NCBI RefSeq assembly: GCF_001297015.1
Contig: NZ_LIGE01000022.1
Span: 1-64,000 of the forward strand
Direction of reading: 5' to 3'
Source: Pseudomonas sp. RIT-PI-r
GTDB taxonomy: Bacteria > Pseudomonadota > Gammaproteobacteria > Pseudomonadales > Pseudomonadaceae
Length of the DNA: 64,000 nt
Both the position numbers and the translations under genes were made by a program. Within the stretch, counting starts at the first letter, position 1; the number at the start of each line of letters is the position of its first letter. Positions 9,198 to 18,275 of this stretch are shown here, piece by piece. A model generated the notes under the pieces. That model made no database searches. It worked only from the letters and a program-made list of their open reading frames with translations, and had not been told where the DNA came from.

Positions 9198-10412
9198 ATG
9201 ACCGACCCCGCAAGCGCCGATTTCACTCGCGTCGACCGCACCGCCCGTGCGGACAAATTGCCCTACGCCGCGTTACTGGCCTTCGCCATGACCGGCTTCA
9301 TCGCCATCCTTACCGAAACCTTGCCCGCCGGACTGCTGCCGCAAATCGGCGCCGGGCTCAACGTCAGCGAAGTGCTCGCCGGGCAACTGGTGACGCTGTA
9401 TGCGCTGGGTTCAATTGTCGCGGCAATTCCGCTGACCGTGGCCACGCGCGGCTGGCCGCGGCGGCGAGTGCTATTGATGACGGTGGGCGGGTTTCTGGTG
9501 TTCAACACCGTCACCACGTTCTCCAGCCATTACGGCCTGACCCTGGCCTCGCGTTTTCTCGCCGGGATGGCGGCAGGGCTGTCATGGGGAATCATGGCCG
9601 GCTATGCGCGCGGCATCGTGCCGGTGCATCAGCAGGGGCGGGCACTGGCGATTGCCATGCTTGGCACGCCGGTGGCGTTGTCGCTGGGCACGCCGGCGGG
9701 CACGTGGCTGGGCAATCTGATCGGCTGGCGCGCGTCGTTCGGGATCATGTCGGCGCTGGCCCTGGTGCTGGCGGCGTGGATCGTCATCGCGGTACCGGAT
9801 CGTCCGGGGCAAACCAGCGAAGAACGCCTGCCGTTGCTCGAATCGCTGCGCCTGCCTGGTGTGCGGCCGGTGCTGTTCGTGGTGCTGACGTGGATGCTCG
9901 GGCACAACATTCTCTACACCTACATTGCGCCGTTTCTGATGCAGGCCGGGCTGGCCGATCGCGTCGATCTGGTGCTGCTGGTATTTGGCCTGTGTTCGCT
10001 GGGCGGGATCTGGATCATCGGCCTGCTGGTGGATCGCTGGTTGCGCTGGCTGACGCTGATCAGCCTCGCGGTGTTTGCGCTGACGGCATTGGTTCTGGCG
10101 CTGGCAGCACCGTCGCCTCTGATCATTTATGCCTGCATGGCGGTGTGGGGGTTGTCGTTTGGCGGTTCGGCCACTTTATTGCTGACCTCGGCGGCGGACT
10201 CGGCAGGCGAGCATGTCGACGTGGTGCAGGCGATGCTGACCACTTCGTGGAACGTGGCGATTGCCGGTGGCGGCTTGTTCGGCGGCTTGCTGCTGGATCG
10301 GGCGGGGGCGATGTCGTTTCCGTGGGCGTTGTTGATTCTGTCGCTGATTGCCCTGGCCACGGTGTGGGCCAACAAGACCCACAGCTTCAAACCAGGCCGA
10401 AGGGTGCACTGA
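9198..10412 (+). CDS. MFS transporter, drug/sugar efflux type (DHA1-like)
   Basis: 404 residues with about 12 membrane-spanning helices. The early helix FTGIAILTETLPAGLLPQI-type sequence (residues 33-55, here FIAILTETLPAGLLPQIG) and the loop-2/3 motif region ATRGWPRRRVLLM match the AraJ/YdhP-like proton-driven exporters of the DHA1 group. It probably expels a small molecule through the inner membrane; the substrate is unknown. The ATG at 9198 follows AAGGAG (9181-9186) at a workable distance. There is no regulator beside it. REP repeats flank the gene on both sides. Confidence 0.88.
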   Translation: MTDPASADFTRVDRTARADKLPYAALLAFAMTGFIAILTETLPAGLLPQIGAGLNVSEVLAGQLVTLYALGSIVAAIPLTVATRGWPRRRVLLMTVGGFLVFNTVTTFSSHYGLTLASRFLAGMAAGLSWGIMAGYARGIVPVHQQGRALAIAMLGTPVALSLGTPAGTWLGNLIGWRASFGIMSALALVLAAWIVIAVPDRPGQTSEERLPLLESLRLPGVRPVLFVVLTWMLGHNILYTYIAPFLMQAGLADRVDLVLLVFGLCSLGGIWIIGLLVDRWLRWLTLISLAVFALTALVLALAAPSPLIIYACMAVWGLSFGGSATLLLTSAADSAGEHVDVVQAMLTTSWNVAIAGGGLFGGLLLDRAGAMSFPWALLILSLIALATVWANKTHSFKPGRRVH

Positions 10413-10434
10413 ATCTGCATCCACCACCTAACCC

Positions 10435-10523
10435 TGTAGGAGTTAGCCTGCTCGCGATAGCGGAGGGTCAGTCACTGAATCCATCACTGATAGACCGCTA
10501 TCGCGAGCAGGCTCACTCCTACA
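10435..10523. repeat. REP-type inverted repeat, family B
   Basis: TGTAGGAGTTAGCCTGCTCG and its inverted copy enclose about 33 bases. Other family-B copies lie at 27160, 27852, 48952 and 57345. Confidence 0.9.
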
Positions 10524-10640
10524 GTAAAGCGATGGTGATTGCGATATGGCATAACGATAGACCGCATCGATATATGTGGTTATAAGAAAAATCGCTATGC
10601 TGCGGGCCAGATTTTTCCTGTCGTTTTTCTGGACGGTTTA

Positions 10641-11426
10641 ATGGAATTGGCAAATTTCGGCCTGGTGATTGCCGGGCTGGTGGTGGGTTTTATTGTCGGC
10701 ATGACCGGTGTCGGCGGCGGTTCGTTGATGACGCCGATCCTGCTGTGGTTCGGCATCAACCCGGCAACAGCGGTGGGTACTGACTTGCTGTACGCCGCCA
10801 TTACCAAATCCAGCGGCGTCCTCGTTCACAGGAAGAACAAGAATATCGACTGGGCCATTACTGGTTGGCTGACCCTCGGCAGCGTGCCGGCGGTGGCCAT
10901 GACCTTGTGGTTCCTCAGCACCCTGCACACCGCGCCGGACGCGATGAACGCCATCATCAAACAAGCGCTGGGCTTCGTGCTGTTCGCCACGGCGCTGGCG
11001 ATTTTCTTCAAGAAGCGCTTGCTCGACTTCGCCCACAAACGCGCCGGCGGCAACTACAACCCGAGCGGCACGCGCTTGAATGTGCTGACGGTGATCACCG
11101 GTCTGATCCTCGGCACCATGGTCGCGCTGACGTCGATCGGTGCCGGCGCTTTGGGCACGGTCGCGCTGTTCATCCTTTACCCACTGCTGCCAACCCGTCG
11201 TCTGGTCGGCACCGAAATCGCCCACGCCGTGCCGCTGACCCTGGTCGCCGGTCTTGGTCACGCGAGCATGGGCAACATGGATTGGGGTGTGCTGGGGTTC
11301 CTGTTGGTCGGCTCGTTGCCAGGCATCTGGCTCGGCAGCCATCTGACCGGACGCATCTCCGATGAAGTGCTGCGCCCGTGCCTGGCGACGATGCTGGTGC
11401 TGATCGGTTACAAACTGGCGTTCTGA
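10641..11426 (+). CDS. TauE/SafE (TSUP) family permease
   Basis: 261 residues, strongly hydrophobic, with about eight helices. The glycine-rich GMTGVGGGSLMTPIL in the first helical hairpin and the matching LTSIGAGALGTVALFIL in the second half are the two repeats of the TSUP family, which moves sulfite, organosulfonates or related anions across the inner membrane. The start ATG at 10641 opens directly with the first helix. Its last 19 bases overlap the end of the convergent GNAT gene. No sulfur-metabolism gene is next to it, so the substrate is open. Confidence 0.9.
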   Translation: MELANFGLVIAGLVVGFIVGMTGVGGGSLMTPILLWFGINPATAVGTDLLYAAITKSSGVLVHRKNKNIDWAITGWLTLGSVPAVAMTLWFLSTLHTAPDAMNAIIKQALGFVLFATALAIFFKKRLLDFAHKRAGGNYNPSGTRLNVLTVITGLILGTMVALTSIGAGALGTVALFILYPLLPTRRLVGTEIAHAVPLTLVAGLGHASMGNMDWGVLGFLLVGSLPGIWLGSHLTGRISDEVLRPCLATMLVLIGYKLAF

Positions 11427-11896
11427 GTGGTGTATTTCATCACCGTCACCGGCAAGTCCTCGTACACCAGCTCTTCAACCACCTGCCAACCCAGTCGCGC
11501 ATACAGCGACTGTGACGTGTCGGTGTACAGATACAACTCCCGCACACCCAGCGCCGCCGCTTCTTCAACCACTCGATTGACCAGTTGCGAAGCAATCCCG
11601 CGGCCGCGCTCCTCTGCCTTCACATAAACCCCGGCCAGCCATGGCGTCAGGTTCGGGCGCAGCTGCAGATCGCTTTCAATCAGCAATGCGCCGCCCAGCA
11701 GTCGCGAACCCTCAAGCGCTACCACCACGCTGGGCACTGCACCTTTGCCACAGGATTCACGCATATGCTCGATGCGATGTTCGACGGTTTGTCCGGGCCG
11801 AAACTCGCCCCATTCATTGAAGTTGAGCGTGGCCAGTTCTTCGATCAATTCGGGGTGATCGCACAGGTAATCGATGTGCATGGGGGTGAACTCCAT
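11408..11896 (-). CDS. GNAT family N-acetyltransferase
   Basis: 162 residues covering one GNAT fold. The acetyl-CoA binding segment is AGVYVKAEERGRGIASQLV (about residues 88-106, with the R/Q-x-x-G-x-G/A pattern), followed by LGVRELYLYTDTSQSLYARLGW, typical of the last strands. These enzymes transfer acetyl from acetyl-CoA to an amine; the acceptor is not predictable. Two possible starts (M1 and M6) exist close together; the first is taken. It overlaps the TSUP permease gene tail-to-tail by 19 bases. Confidence 0.88.
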   Translation of the reverse strand: MEFTPMHIDYLCDHPELIEELATLNFNEWGEFRPGQTVEHRIEHMRESCGKGAVPSVVVALEGSRLLGGALLIESDLQLRPNLTPWLAGVYVKAEERGRGIASQLVNRVVEEAAALGVRELYLYTDTSQSLYARLGWQVVEELVYEDLPVTVMKYTTQNASL

Positions 11897-12089
11897 TTCA
11901 TGGGCAGAACCACCACCCTAATGCGGTCATAAAAGGTAATCAAATCCGCGTTGCGATCACCTCGGATATGTTGCGCAATGTCGCGCCTGTCCTAAGCTTC
12001 TGACTAGGCGGAAGATATTTGCCGGGTCGTCCCGGAACAATCGCCACGATGCGCAATCATTAGAGCGTGGATATCAAAAGGAGATGCGC

Positions 12090-12656
12090 ATGCTCATCAG
12101 GTCACTGACCCTGACACTCTTGCTGGCGATTGCCGGCCCCTTGTTCGCCGCTGACAACGATTCGCCCATCGCCGGGGATATGGGCCGCGCCCGTCCGCTG
12201 ATCGTGATCGCACAAAGCACTGTTGACCCGGTGTGGGTGGCTTTGAAAAAGTCGCTGGAGGATCCCGCCAACAAAAAGGGCGTCGCCGACCGCAACATCA
12301 AGGTCTACACCATCCTCAACATGGCCGGCCAGCTCGACGGCAAGGACCTGGGCCAGCAAGACACCATGGCGCTGCTGCGCTCGCTGAAACTGGGTGCCGG
12401 GGCGTATCCGAAAGTGTTCCTGGTGGGCAAGGACGGCGAGACCAAGCTTTCGGCCTCGGGGGACGAAGCGAAAGCGGTGGATCTGAAGAAGATTTTCGAC
12501 ACCATCGACGCCATGCCCATGGCCGAGAAGGAAGCGGCCGCTGCGGCTGCCCAAGCGCCGGCGGCTGCCGAACCGGAGCCTGCGAAAGGTGCCAAAAACG
12601 CCAAACCTGCCAAGCCTGCGAAACCGAGCAAGCCGCCGGAAATGCCGGATGATTGA
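12090..12656 (+). CDS. DUF4174 domain protein, exported
   Basis: 188 residues. A short signal peptide (MLIRSLTLTLLLAIAGPLFA) precedes a DUF4174 domain (about residues 30-140) beginning RPLIVIAQSTVDPVW, with the thioredoxin-like strand-helix pattern but no CXXC. The last 40 residues are Ala/Pro/Lys-rich, with repeats of the type KPAKPAKPSKP, probably disordered. The function of the family is unknown. The ATG at 12090 is chosen over 12084 because AAGGAG at 12078-12083 would abut the earlier ATG. A strong terminator follows. Confidence 0.82.
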   Translation: MLIRSLTLTLLLAIAGPLFAADNDSPIAGDMGRARPLIVIAQSTVDPVWVALKKSLEDPANKKGVADRNIKVYTILNMAGQLDGKDLGQQDTMALLRSLKLGAGAYPKVFLVGKDGETKLSASGDEAKAVDLKKIFDTIDAMPMAEKEAAAAAAQAPAAAEPEPAKGAKNAKPAKPAKPSKPPEMPDD

Positions 12657-12674
12657 TTGCATAAGCGAGCACTG

Positions 12675-12711
12675 AAAAATGGGCGATCTCAGCAAGATCG
12701 CCCATTTTTTT
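12675..12711 (+). terminator. Rho-independent terminator
   Basis: Stem GGGCGATCT / AGATCGCCC with a 5-base loop, flanked by A-run and T-run, 18 bases after the DUF4174 stop. The symmetric A/T flanks could make it work in both directions. Confidence 0.93.
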
Positions 12712-12718
12712 CGCCTGC

Positions 12719-12802
12719 AAAAAGATCGCAGCCTGCGGCAGCTCCTACATTGACCGAGTGAACACCCGATCCTGTAGGAGCTGCCGCAGGCTGCGATCTT
12801 TT
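12719..12802. repeat. REP-type inverted repeat, family A
   Basis: Inverted arms (AAAAGATCGCAGCCTGCGGC and complement) around a 25-base centre, squeezed between the terminator and the end of ampC. Confidence 0.9.
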
Positions 12803-12807
12803 GATTT

Positions 12808-13974
12808 TCAGTCAGCGACAGCGCTGAGAATCGTATGGGCGATTTTCACCCGCTCAGGAATCGGGAAATTCTTGTTAGCCATGATCACAATGCCAATGTC
12901 CTTGCTCGGCACAAACGCCACGTAAGTTCCGAAACCACCGGTTGAGCCGGTCTTGTTGATCAGCACGTCATGCGGCTGAGGTTGCGGCGGATTCAGCCAC
13001 TGCACCTTGTGCGCTTCCATGGCCATTTCCGTCGAGTTGCCCGCCAGCAAGCGGTCGAGGCTGATCGGGTAGCGATACATTTCCCAACCCAAGCCTTGAG
13101 TCATGTCGCCCACCGTGTAGTAACCGGTGTGGGTGTTGGCGATGGTTTTTTGCAGGGACGCTTCAAGCGTTTCAGGTTTCAGGTTGGCTTGCACGTAGCG
13201 CAACATGTCCACGGCGCTTGTTTTCACGCCGTAGGCTTGCGAGTCCAGCGCGCCGGGGGTGACGCGGACCGGTTTGCCATCCTTGTTGTAGCCCTGCGCG
13301 TACAGGCTCATCTGCGCGGCAGGCACACTCAGGTAGGTGTGCTGCAAACCGAGTTTAGGCAGCAGGGTTTGTGTCATCGCCTGATCAAACGGCTGGCCGA
13401 GGCTTTTCGCGGCCAGATAACCGAACAGGCCCAGACTCGGGTTGGAGTACTGGCGATGGCTGCCGGCGGGATATACCGGTTTCCAATGTTGGAAATAGCC
13501 GAGCATCTTGTCAGACGAATCCGCGTCGTCCGGGAATTGCAGCGGCAAACCGCCGGCACTGTAGGTGCCCAATTGCAGCACGCTGATGTTGTCGAAGGCG
13601 CTGCTTTTCAATTCTGGCCAGAGCCGGCTGGCCTTGGTCGACAGATCGAGTTTGCCAGTCGCCTGGGCATAACCGGCGAGGGTGGCGGTGAAGGTTTTGC
13701 TCACCGAGCCGATTTCGAACAAGGTGTTTTCGCTGACCTTTTGCCCGGTGTCTTTCGCCGCCACACCGTAGTTAAAGTAATGCGCCTGACCGTTGATGGT
13801 CAGCGCTACGGTCAGGCCGGGAATGTCCTGTTGTTGCATCACCGGTGTTACCGCATCGTTGACCAGTGTTTGCAATTGCGCGTCGCTGGGCACCGCGGCC
13901 AGGCACGAGGTGGCCCCGAACAACAAGCCGACAGTGGCACAGGAAATGACTTTGCTCGATTGGATGGATGACAT
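12808..13974 (-). CDS. ampC: Class C beta-lactamase (AmpC)
   Basis: 388 residues. A signal peptide (about residues 1-27, ending CLAA) exports it to the periplasm. The three active-site elements of serine beta-lactamases of class C are intact: SVSK at 90-93 with the acylated Ser90, YSN at 175-177 and KTG at 340-342. It hydrolyses cephalosporins and penicillins. The start at 13974 is preferred to an in-frame ATG at 13992 because GGAGAG lies at a proper distance before it. Divergent from ampR, the classical arrangement for muropeptide-inducible expression. It ends against a REP repeat. Confidence 0.97.
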   Translation of the reverse strand: MSSIQSSKVISCATVGLLFGATSCLAAVPSDAQLQTLVNDAVTPVMQQQDIPGLTVALTINGQAHYFNYGVAAKDTGQKVSENTLFEIGSVSKTFTATLAGYAQATGKLDLSTKASRLWPELKSSAFDNISVLQLGTYSAGGLPLQFPDDADSSDKMLGYFQHWKPVYPAGSHRQYSNPSLGLFGYLAAKSLGQPFDQAMTQTLLPKLGLQHTYLSVPAAQMSLYAQGYNKDGKPVRVTPGALDSQAYGVKTSAVDMLRYVQANLKPETLEASLQKTIANTHTGYYTVGDMTQGLGWEMYRYPISLDRLLAGNSTEMAMEAHKVQWLNPPQPQPHDVLINKTGSTGGFGTYVAFVPSKDIGIVIMANKNFPIPERVKIAHTILSAVAD

Positions 13975-14134
13975 GAATGAACCACTCTCCATGAGTGTTG
14001 ATAGTGTTGTCCCGCTACACTGCGGACGATTTATTCGTTGGGCGGCTGATCAGCGCCGCCAATCTAGTCAGCGCGGCGCCAATCGGCAAACGACGAAAAC
14101 TCGCACGAGCCATTAGAAAAATTTGGGACTGGAC
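13975..14134. promoter_or_regulatory. ampC-ampR divergent control region
   Basis: 160 bases between the two starts. An imperfect dyad centred on TGATCA lies at 14038-14062 (arms TTGGGCGGC and GCGCCGCCAA), and GCGCGGCGCCAAT follows at 14071. In other species AmpR binds the corresponding interval; assigning this dyad to AmpR is inference. No consensus -35/-10 pair is obvious for ampC. Confidence 0.5.
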
Positions 14135-15007
14135 ATGATTCGACCTCAATTGCCGCTCAACGCACTGCGCGCCTTCGAAGCCTCGGCGCGACACTTGAGT
14201 TTCACTCGCGCGGCGGTGGAACTGTGCGTCACGCAAGCGGCGGTCAGCCATCAGGTGAAAAGCCTGGAGGCGCAACTGAACGTGACCTTGTTCAAACGCC
14301 TGCCCCGTGGGCTGATGTTGACCGGTGAAGGCGAAACCTTGCTGCCGGTGCTGAGCACCTCGTTCGATCACATCGCGCAGATGCTCGAGCGTCTCGCCGG
14401 TGGCCAGTATCGCGAAATGTTGACCGTCGGCGCAGTCGGCACCTTCGCCGTGGGTTGGCTGTTACCGAGGCTGGCGGATTTCCGGGCGAAACATCCGCTC
14501 ATAGATTTGCGCCTGTCGACCAACAACAATCGCGTGGATGTGGCGGCGGAAGGGCTGGATTACGCGATTCGCTTCGGTGCTGGCGCATGGCATGGCATCG
14601 AGGCAACGCGGTTGCTTGAGGCGCCGCTGTCGGTGTTGTGCGTGCCGGAGATCGCTCGGCAATTGCAGTCGCCGGGGGATCTGTCGCAGCAGACCCTGCT
14701 GCGTTCTTATCGCACCGATGAGTGGACGCAATGGTTTCAGGCTGCCGGGTTGGCGACGCAGGCTGCACCGCCGCAGAGCATCGTGTTCGATTCATCGCTG
14801 GCGATGATGGAAGCGGCGTTGCAGGGGAGTGGGGTGGCATTGGCGCCGCCGCTAATGTTCGCCCGGCAACTGGCGGCGGAGGCGATTTGTCAGCCGTTTG
14901 CGATTGAGATTACGACGGGGAGTTACTGGTTGACGCGGTTGCAGTCGCGGCCGGAGACGGCGGCGATGACAGCGTTCAAAACCTGGTTGCTGCAAATCTC
15001 TACATGA
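14135..15007 (+). CDS. ampR: LysR-type activator AmpR
   Basis: 290 residues, against 296 for P. aeruginosa AmpR as I remember it. The helix-turn-helix region LSFTRAAVELCVTQAAVSHQ and the stretches LFKRLPRGLMLT, VGAVGTFAVGWLLPRL, AEGLDYAIRFGAGAWHG and GSYWLTRLQSR are nearly identical to my recollection of that protein. AmpR binds UDP-MurNAc-pentapeptide as a repressing ligand and anhydro-muropeptides as activating ones, and switches ampC on when the wall is damaged by beta-lactams. ATG 14135 opens MIRPQLPLNALRAFEAS, the conserved AmpR start. A family-C REP repeat follows. Confidence 0.96.
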   Translation: MIRPQLPLNALRAFEASARHLSFTRAAVELCVTQAAVSHQVKSLEAQLNVTLFKRLPRGLMLTGEGETLLPVLSTSFDHIAQMLERLAGGQYREMLTVGAVGTFAVGWLLPRLADFRAKHPLIDLRLSTNNNRVDVAAEGLDYAIRFGAGAWHGIEATRLLEAPLSVLCVPEIARQLQSPGDLSQQTLLRSYRTDEWTQWFQAAGLATQAAPPQSIVFDSSLAMMEAALQGSGVALAPPLMFARQLAAEAICQPFAIEITTGSYWLTRLQSRPETAAMTAFKTWLLQIST

Positions 15008-15020
15008 CTCACATCATCCC

Positions 15021-15113
15021 CTGTGGGAGCTGGCTCGCCAGCGATAGGGCCGGCACGGCCAACATCGATGTTGGCTGACCCACCGCTATCGCTGGCAAGC
15101 CAGCTCCCACAGG
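15021..15113. repeat. REP-type inverted repeat, family C
   Basis: CTGTGGGAGCTGGCTCGCCA and its inverted copy enclose about 40 bases containing a smaller dyad (CAACATCGATGTTG). It sits between convergent ampR and gudD. A second copy is at 19357. Confidence 0.9.
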
Positions 15114-15196
15114 TTCATTTGTTGAACCAGCTACTCGGATTCAACCCCTATTCCCAGTAGAAGTGAGCCTGTGGGGATATCGGTTTGGGTTGATGA

Positions 15197-16540
15197 TCAG
15201 CGGACGAGACACGGCCGCTTGTTATCGAACTTCCACCCCGGAATCAGAAACTGCATCGCCACGCTGTCATCCCGCGCGCCGAGGCCCATGCCTTTGTACA
15301 GTTCATGAGCCTTGGCCACCTGATCCATATCCAGCTCGACACCCAGCCCCGGTTTTTTCGGCACTTGCACCAGACCGTCGACAATTTGCAGCGGCGCCTT
15401 GGTCAACCGTTGGCCGTCCTGCCAGATCCAGTGAGTGTCGATCGCGGTGATCTCGCCTGGCGCCGCAGCGGCAACGTGGGTAAACATCGCCAGGGAAATA
15501 TCGAAGTGATTGTTGGAGTGCGAGCCCCAGGTCAGGCCCCACTCATGGCACATCTGCGCCACGCGCACCGAACCCTGCATGGTCCAGAAATGCGGGTCGG
15601 CCAGCGGAATGTCCACCGACTGCAGCTGAATCGCGTGGCCCATCTCACGCCAGTCAGTGGCGATCATGTTGGTGGCTGTTTTCAGCCCGGTGGCGCGGCG
15701 GAATTCGGCCATCACTTCACGTCCGGAATAGCCGTTTTCCGCACCGCAGGGGTCCTCGGCGTAGGCTAGAACGTGATGTTGATCGCGGCACAAGCGGATG
15801 GCTTCTTTCAGTGACCACGCACCGTTCGGATCGAGGGTGATGCGCGCATCAGGAAAGCGTTCAGCCAGCGCCGTCACCGCTTCGATTTCGGCATCGCCGC
15901 TGAGCACGCCGCCCTTGAGTTTGAAGTCCTTGAAACCGTATTTAGCGTGGGCCGCTTCCGCGAGGCGCACCACGGCTTCGGCCGTCATGGCCTTCTCGTG
16001 ACGCACGCGGAACCAGTCATTGTCGGCGTCCGGTTCGCTGCGATAGGCGAGGTCGGTTTCGCGCTGATCACCGACGTAGAACAGATAGCCGAGCATCTTC
16101 ACTTCGTCGCGTTGCTGACCTTCACCGAGCAGCGCTGCGACCGGCACATCAAGATGCTGGCCGAGCAAGTCGAGCAGGGCCGCTTCAAGGCCGGTGACCG
16201 CGTGAATGGTGATGCGCAGGTCAAACGTCTGCAGGCCACGACCACCGGCATCGCGGTCGGCGAAGGTCTGGCGCACCTGATTGAGGATCTTCTGCCAGGT
16301 GCCGATCGGGCTGCCGATCACCAGGCTGCGCGCGTCTTCCAGCGTCTGGCGAATGCGCTCGCCACCGGGCACTTCACCGACGCCGGTGTGGCCGGCGTTG
16401 TCTTTGAGAATAACGATGTTGCGGGTGAAAAACGGCCCGTGGGCGCCGCTCAGATTGAGCAGCATGCCGTCGTGACCGGCCACCGGGATGACTTGCATGT
16501 CGGTGATGATCGGGGCTTTGGCGGTATCGTGTGCAGTCAT
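15197..16540 (-). CDS. gudD: Glucarate dehydratase
   Basis: 447 residues, enolase superfamily, glucarate dehydratase subgroup. The conserved KDFKLKGG carries the catalytic Lys-x-Lys, DPNGAW and EDPCG carry metal ligands, and [10 protein letters not shown] carries the general-base His. The enzyme dehydrates D-glucarate to 5-dehydro-4-deoxy-D-glucarate in the cytosol, the first step of glucarate catabolism. I take the ATG at 16540 (MTAHDTAK) because AGAAGGA stands at the right distance before it; an in-frame start 24 bases earlier lacks a site. It lies 40 bases after gudP, so one operon. Confidence 0.95.
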   Translation of the reverse strand: MTAHDTAKAPIITDMQVIPVAGHDGMLLNLSGAHGPFFTRNIVILKDNAGHTGVGEVPGGERIRQTLEDARSLVIGSPIGTWQKILNQVRQTFADRDAGGRGLQTFDLRITIHAVTGLEAALLDLLGQHLDVPVAALLGEGQQRDEVKMLGYLFYVGDQRETDLAYRSEPDADNDWFRVRHEKAMTAEAVVRLAEAAHAKYGFKDFKLKGGVLSGDAEIEAVTALAERFPDARITLDPNGAWSLKEAIRLCRDQHHVLAYAEDPCGAENGYSGREVMAEFRRATGLKTATNMIATDWREMGHAIQLQSVDIPLADPHFWTMQGSVRVAQMCHEWGLTWGSHSNNHFDISLAMFTHVAAAAPGEITAIDTHWIWQDGQRLTKAPLQIVDGLVQVPKKPGLGVELDMDQVAKAHELYKGMGLGARDDSVAMQFLIPGWKFDNKRPCLVR

Positions 16541-16580
16541 GGTTTTTATCCTTCTTATTCGCAATCTTTAAAAATGGACG

Positions 16581-17927
16581 TCAGGCGTGCTTTGGCGCGG
16601 CGTCGACCACGGCATTTTCAGCAGCGGGTTTCGGTGTGGTGCGCGCGAAGAAGACAATGATCGCGGCGATGATCGAGGTCGCGGCCAGACCATAGAGGCC
16701 GCCCTGAATCGAACCGGTGTGTTCTTCGAGCAAACCGAATGTGGTTGGCGCGACGAAGCCGCCGAGGTTGCCCACCGAGTTGATCAACGCGATCACCGCC
16801 GCAGCAATGCGCGCATCCAGATACGCCTGCGGAATCGGCCAGAACAGCGACGAAGCGGATTTGAAACCCAGCGCGGCAAAGCAGATCGCAACGAAGGCGA
16901 AGATCGGCCCGCCGGTGGTGGACATGAACATCCCCGCAGCGGCGATCAACAATGCAGTGGCGACCCACGCCTGCTGGTGTTTCCACTTGGCCGAGAACGA
17001 AGCGAAGGCGTACATGCCGATGATCGACAGCAACCACGGAATCGAGTTGAACAGGCCGACCTGGAAGTCGCTCATCTCGCCCATTTTCTTGATGATGCTC
17101 GGCAGCCAGAAGGTCGCCGCGTAGATGGTCAATTGAATGAAGAAGTAGATCAGGCAGAACAGGATGATCTGGCGATCCTTGAGCAGTTTGCCCATCGACG
17201 GGCGGATCGGCGTCGCGGCTTCGCGGGCCTTCTGTTCCGCGTCGATGGCGTTGACCAGTGCGTCCTGTTCGGCGCGGGTCAGCCATTTCGCGTCGTGGGG
17301 TTTGGCGTCGAGCCAGAACCAGACGAAGACGCACAGGCACACCGAAAACATCCCCTCAATGAAATACATCCATTGCCAGCCGTGCATGCCCAGCCCGTTG
17401 ATCTGCAGGAGCAGACCGGACAACGGACCGGAGATCAGCGAGGCCACGGCGGAGCCGCTGAGGAAGATCGCAATCGCCTTGCCGCGTTCAGCGCCGGGCA
17501 GCCAGCGGGTGAAGTAGTAGATCACCCCGGGGAAGAACCCGGCCTCGGCCACGCCAAGCAAAAAGCGCAATACATAGAAGTGGGTTTCGTTCTGGATGAA
17601 CGCCATGCCGGCGGCGACCAGGCCCCAGGTGAACATGATGCGGGTCAGCCAGATGCGTGCGCCGACTTTCTGCAGGAGCATGTTGGAGGGGACTTCGAAC
17701 AGCGCGTAACCGATGAAGAACAGACCGGCGCCGAAGCCATAAGCGGCGGCACCAATGCCCAGGTCATGTTCCATGTGAGTGCGGACGAAACCGATGTTCA
17801 CCCGGTCAATGTAATTGACGATGAACATGATCACGAAGAGCGGCAGGACGTGGCGTTTGACTTTCGAGATGGCCGACGCGAGTGTCGAATCGACGCCCTC
17901 GTTCATCCCGGAGACGGAGGTTTTCAC
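16581..17927 (-). CDS. gudP: D-glucarate/D-galactarate MFS permease
   Basis: 448 residues with 12 predicted helices, anion:cation symporter group of the MFS: FIVNYIDRVNIGF in helix 1, LFEVPSNMLLQKVGAR before helix 3, GVAEAGFFPGVIYY in helix 4. Members beside gudD import hexarates with protons. A GTG at 17927 is preceded by GGGAGAA eight bases upstream, which decides for it over a GTG at 17942 with no site before it. First gene of the gudP-gudD operon and divergent from the GntR regulator. Other acid sugars or phthalate-like anions are possible substrates. Confidence 0.9.
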   Translation of the reverse strand: MKTSVSGMNEGVDSTLASAISKVKRHVLPLFVIMFIVNYIDRVNIGFVRTHMEHDLGIGAAAYGFGAGLFFIGYALFEVPSNMLLQKVGARIWLTRIMFTWGLVAAGMAFIQNETHFYVLRFLLGVAEAGFFPGVIYYFTRWLPGAERGKAIAIFLSGSAVASLISGPLSGLLLQINGLGMHGWQWMYFIEGMFSVCLCVFVWFWLDAKPHDAKWLTRAEQDALVNAIDAEQKAREAATPIRPSMGKLLKDRQIILFCLIYFFIQLTIYAATFWLPSIIKKMGEMSDFQVGLFNSIPWLLSIIGMYAFASFSAKWKHQQAWVATALLIAAAGMFMSTTGGPIFAFVAICFAALGFKSASSLFWPIPQAYLDARIAAAVIALINSVGNLGGFVAPTTFGLLEEHTGSIQGGLYGLAATSIIAAIIVFFARTTPKPAAENAVVDAAPKHA

Positions 17928-18010
17928 TTGGTTTTCTCCCACTGATTATTTTTATGCGGGGTAGGGGCTGGGTGCTGCGTTGTTGATAGACATCATACAA
18001 CTGCATTTTT

Positions 18011-18021
18011 TTGTCCTACAA
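18011..18021. promoter_or_regulatory. Candidate FCD/GntR operator, gudP side
   Basis: TTGTCCTACAA, a perfect TTGT-N3-ACAA dyad about 85 bases before the gudP start. A related half-site ATCATACAA ends at 18000. FadR/FCD regulators commonly bind short GT-N-AC dyads of this type. Confidence 0.55.
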
Positions 18022-18187
18022 GTGGGGAGGGCCGATTAATTTTTTCTGGATGGGCGGTTTTTTATTCCTTTTCGCGTTCATACCTAATGTTTATTGGGTT
18101 TTATCGCCTCAGAACTGCTAAGCGCTTCTTTGGCTGCACACGTTTAATAGTCAAGAAGCCTGGAAATTGTGTTGGTTGATTTGAGTG

Positions 18188-18198
18188 TTGTCATACAA
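18188..18198. promoter_or_regulatory. Candidate FCD/GntR operator, regulator side
   Basis: TTGTCATACAA, the same TTGT-N3-ACAA dyad, about 78 bases before the regulator's start codon. It is 177 bases from the first copy. The 333-base gap between gudP and the regulator holds nothing else I recognise apart from AT-rich promoter-like sequence. Confidence 0.55.
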
Positions 18199-18275
18199 GT
18201 TGCAGCGCTAAAATCAATCCCAACCGCCGTGCGCACGATGCTACGATCCGCAAGACCCGATCGCCGGAACCGACC

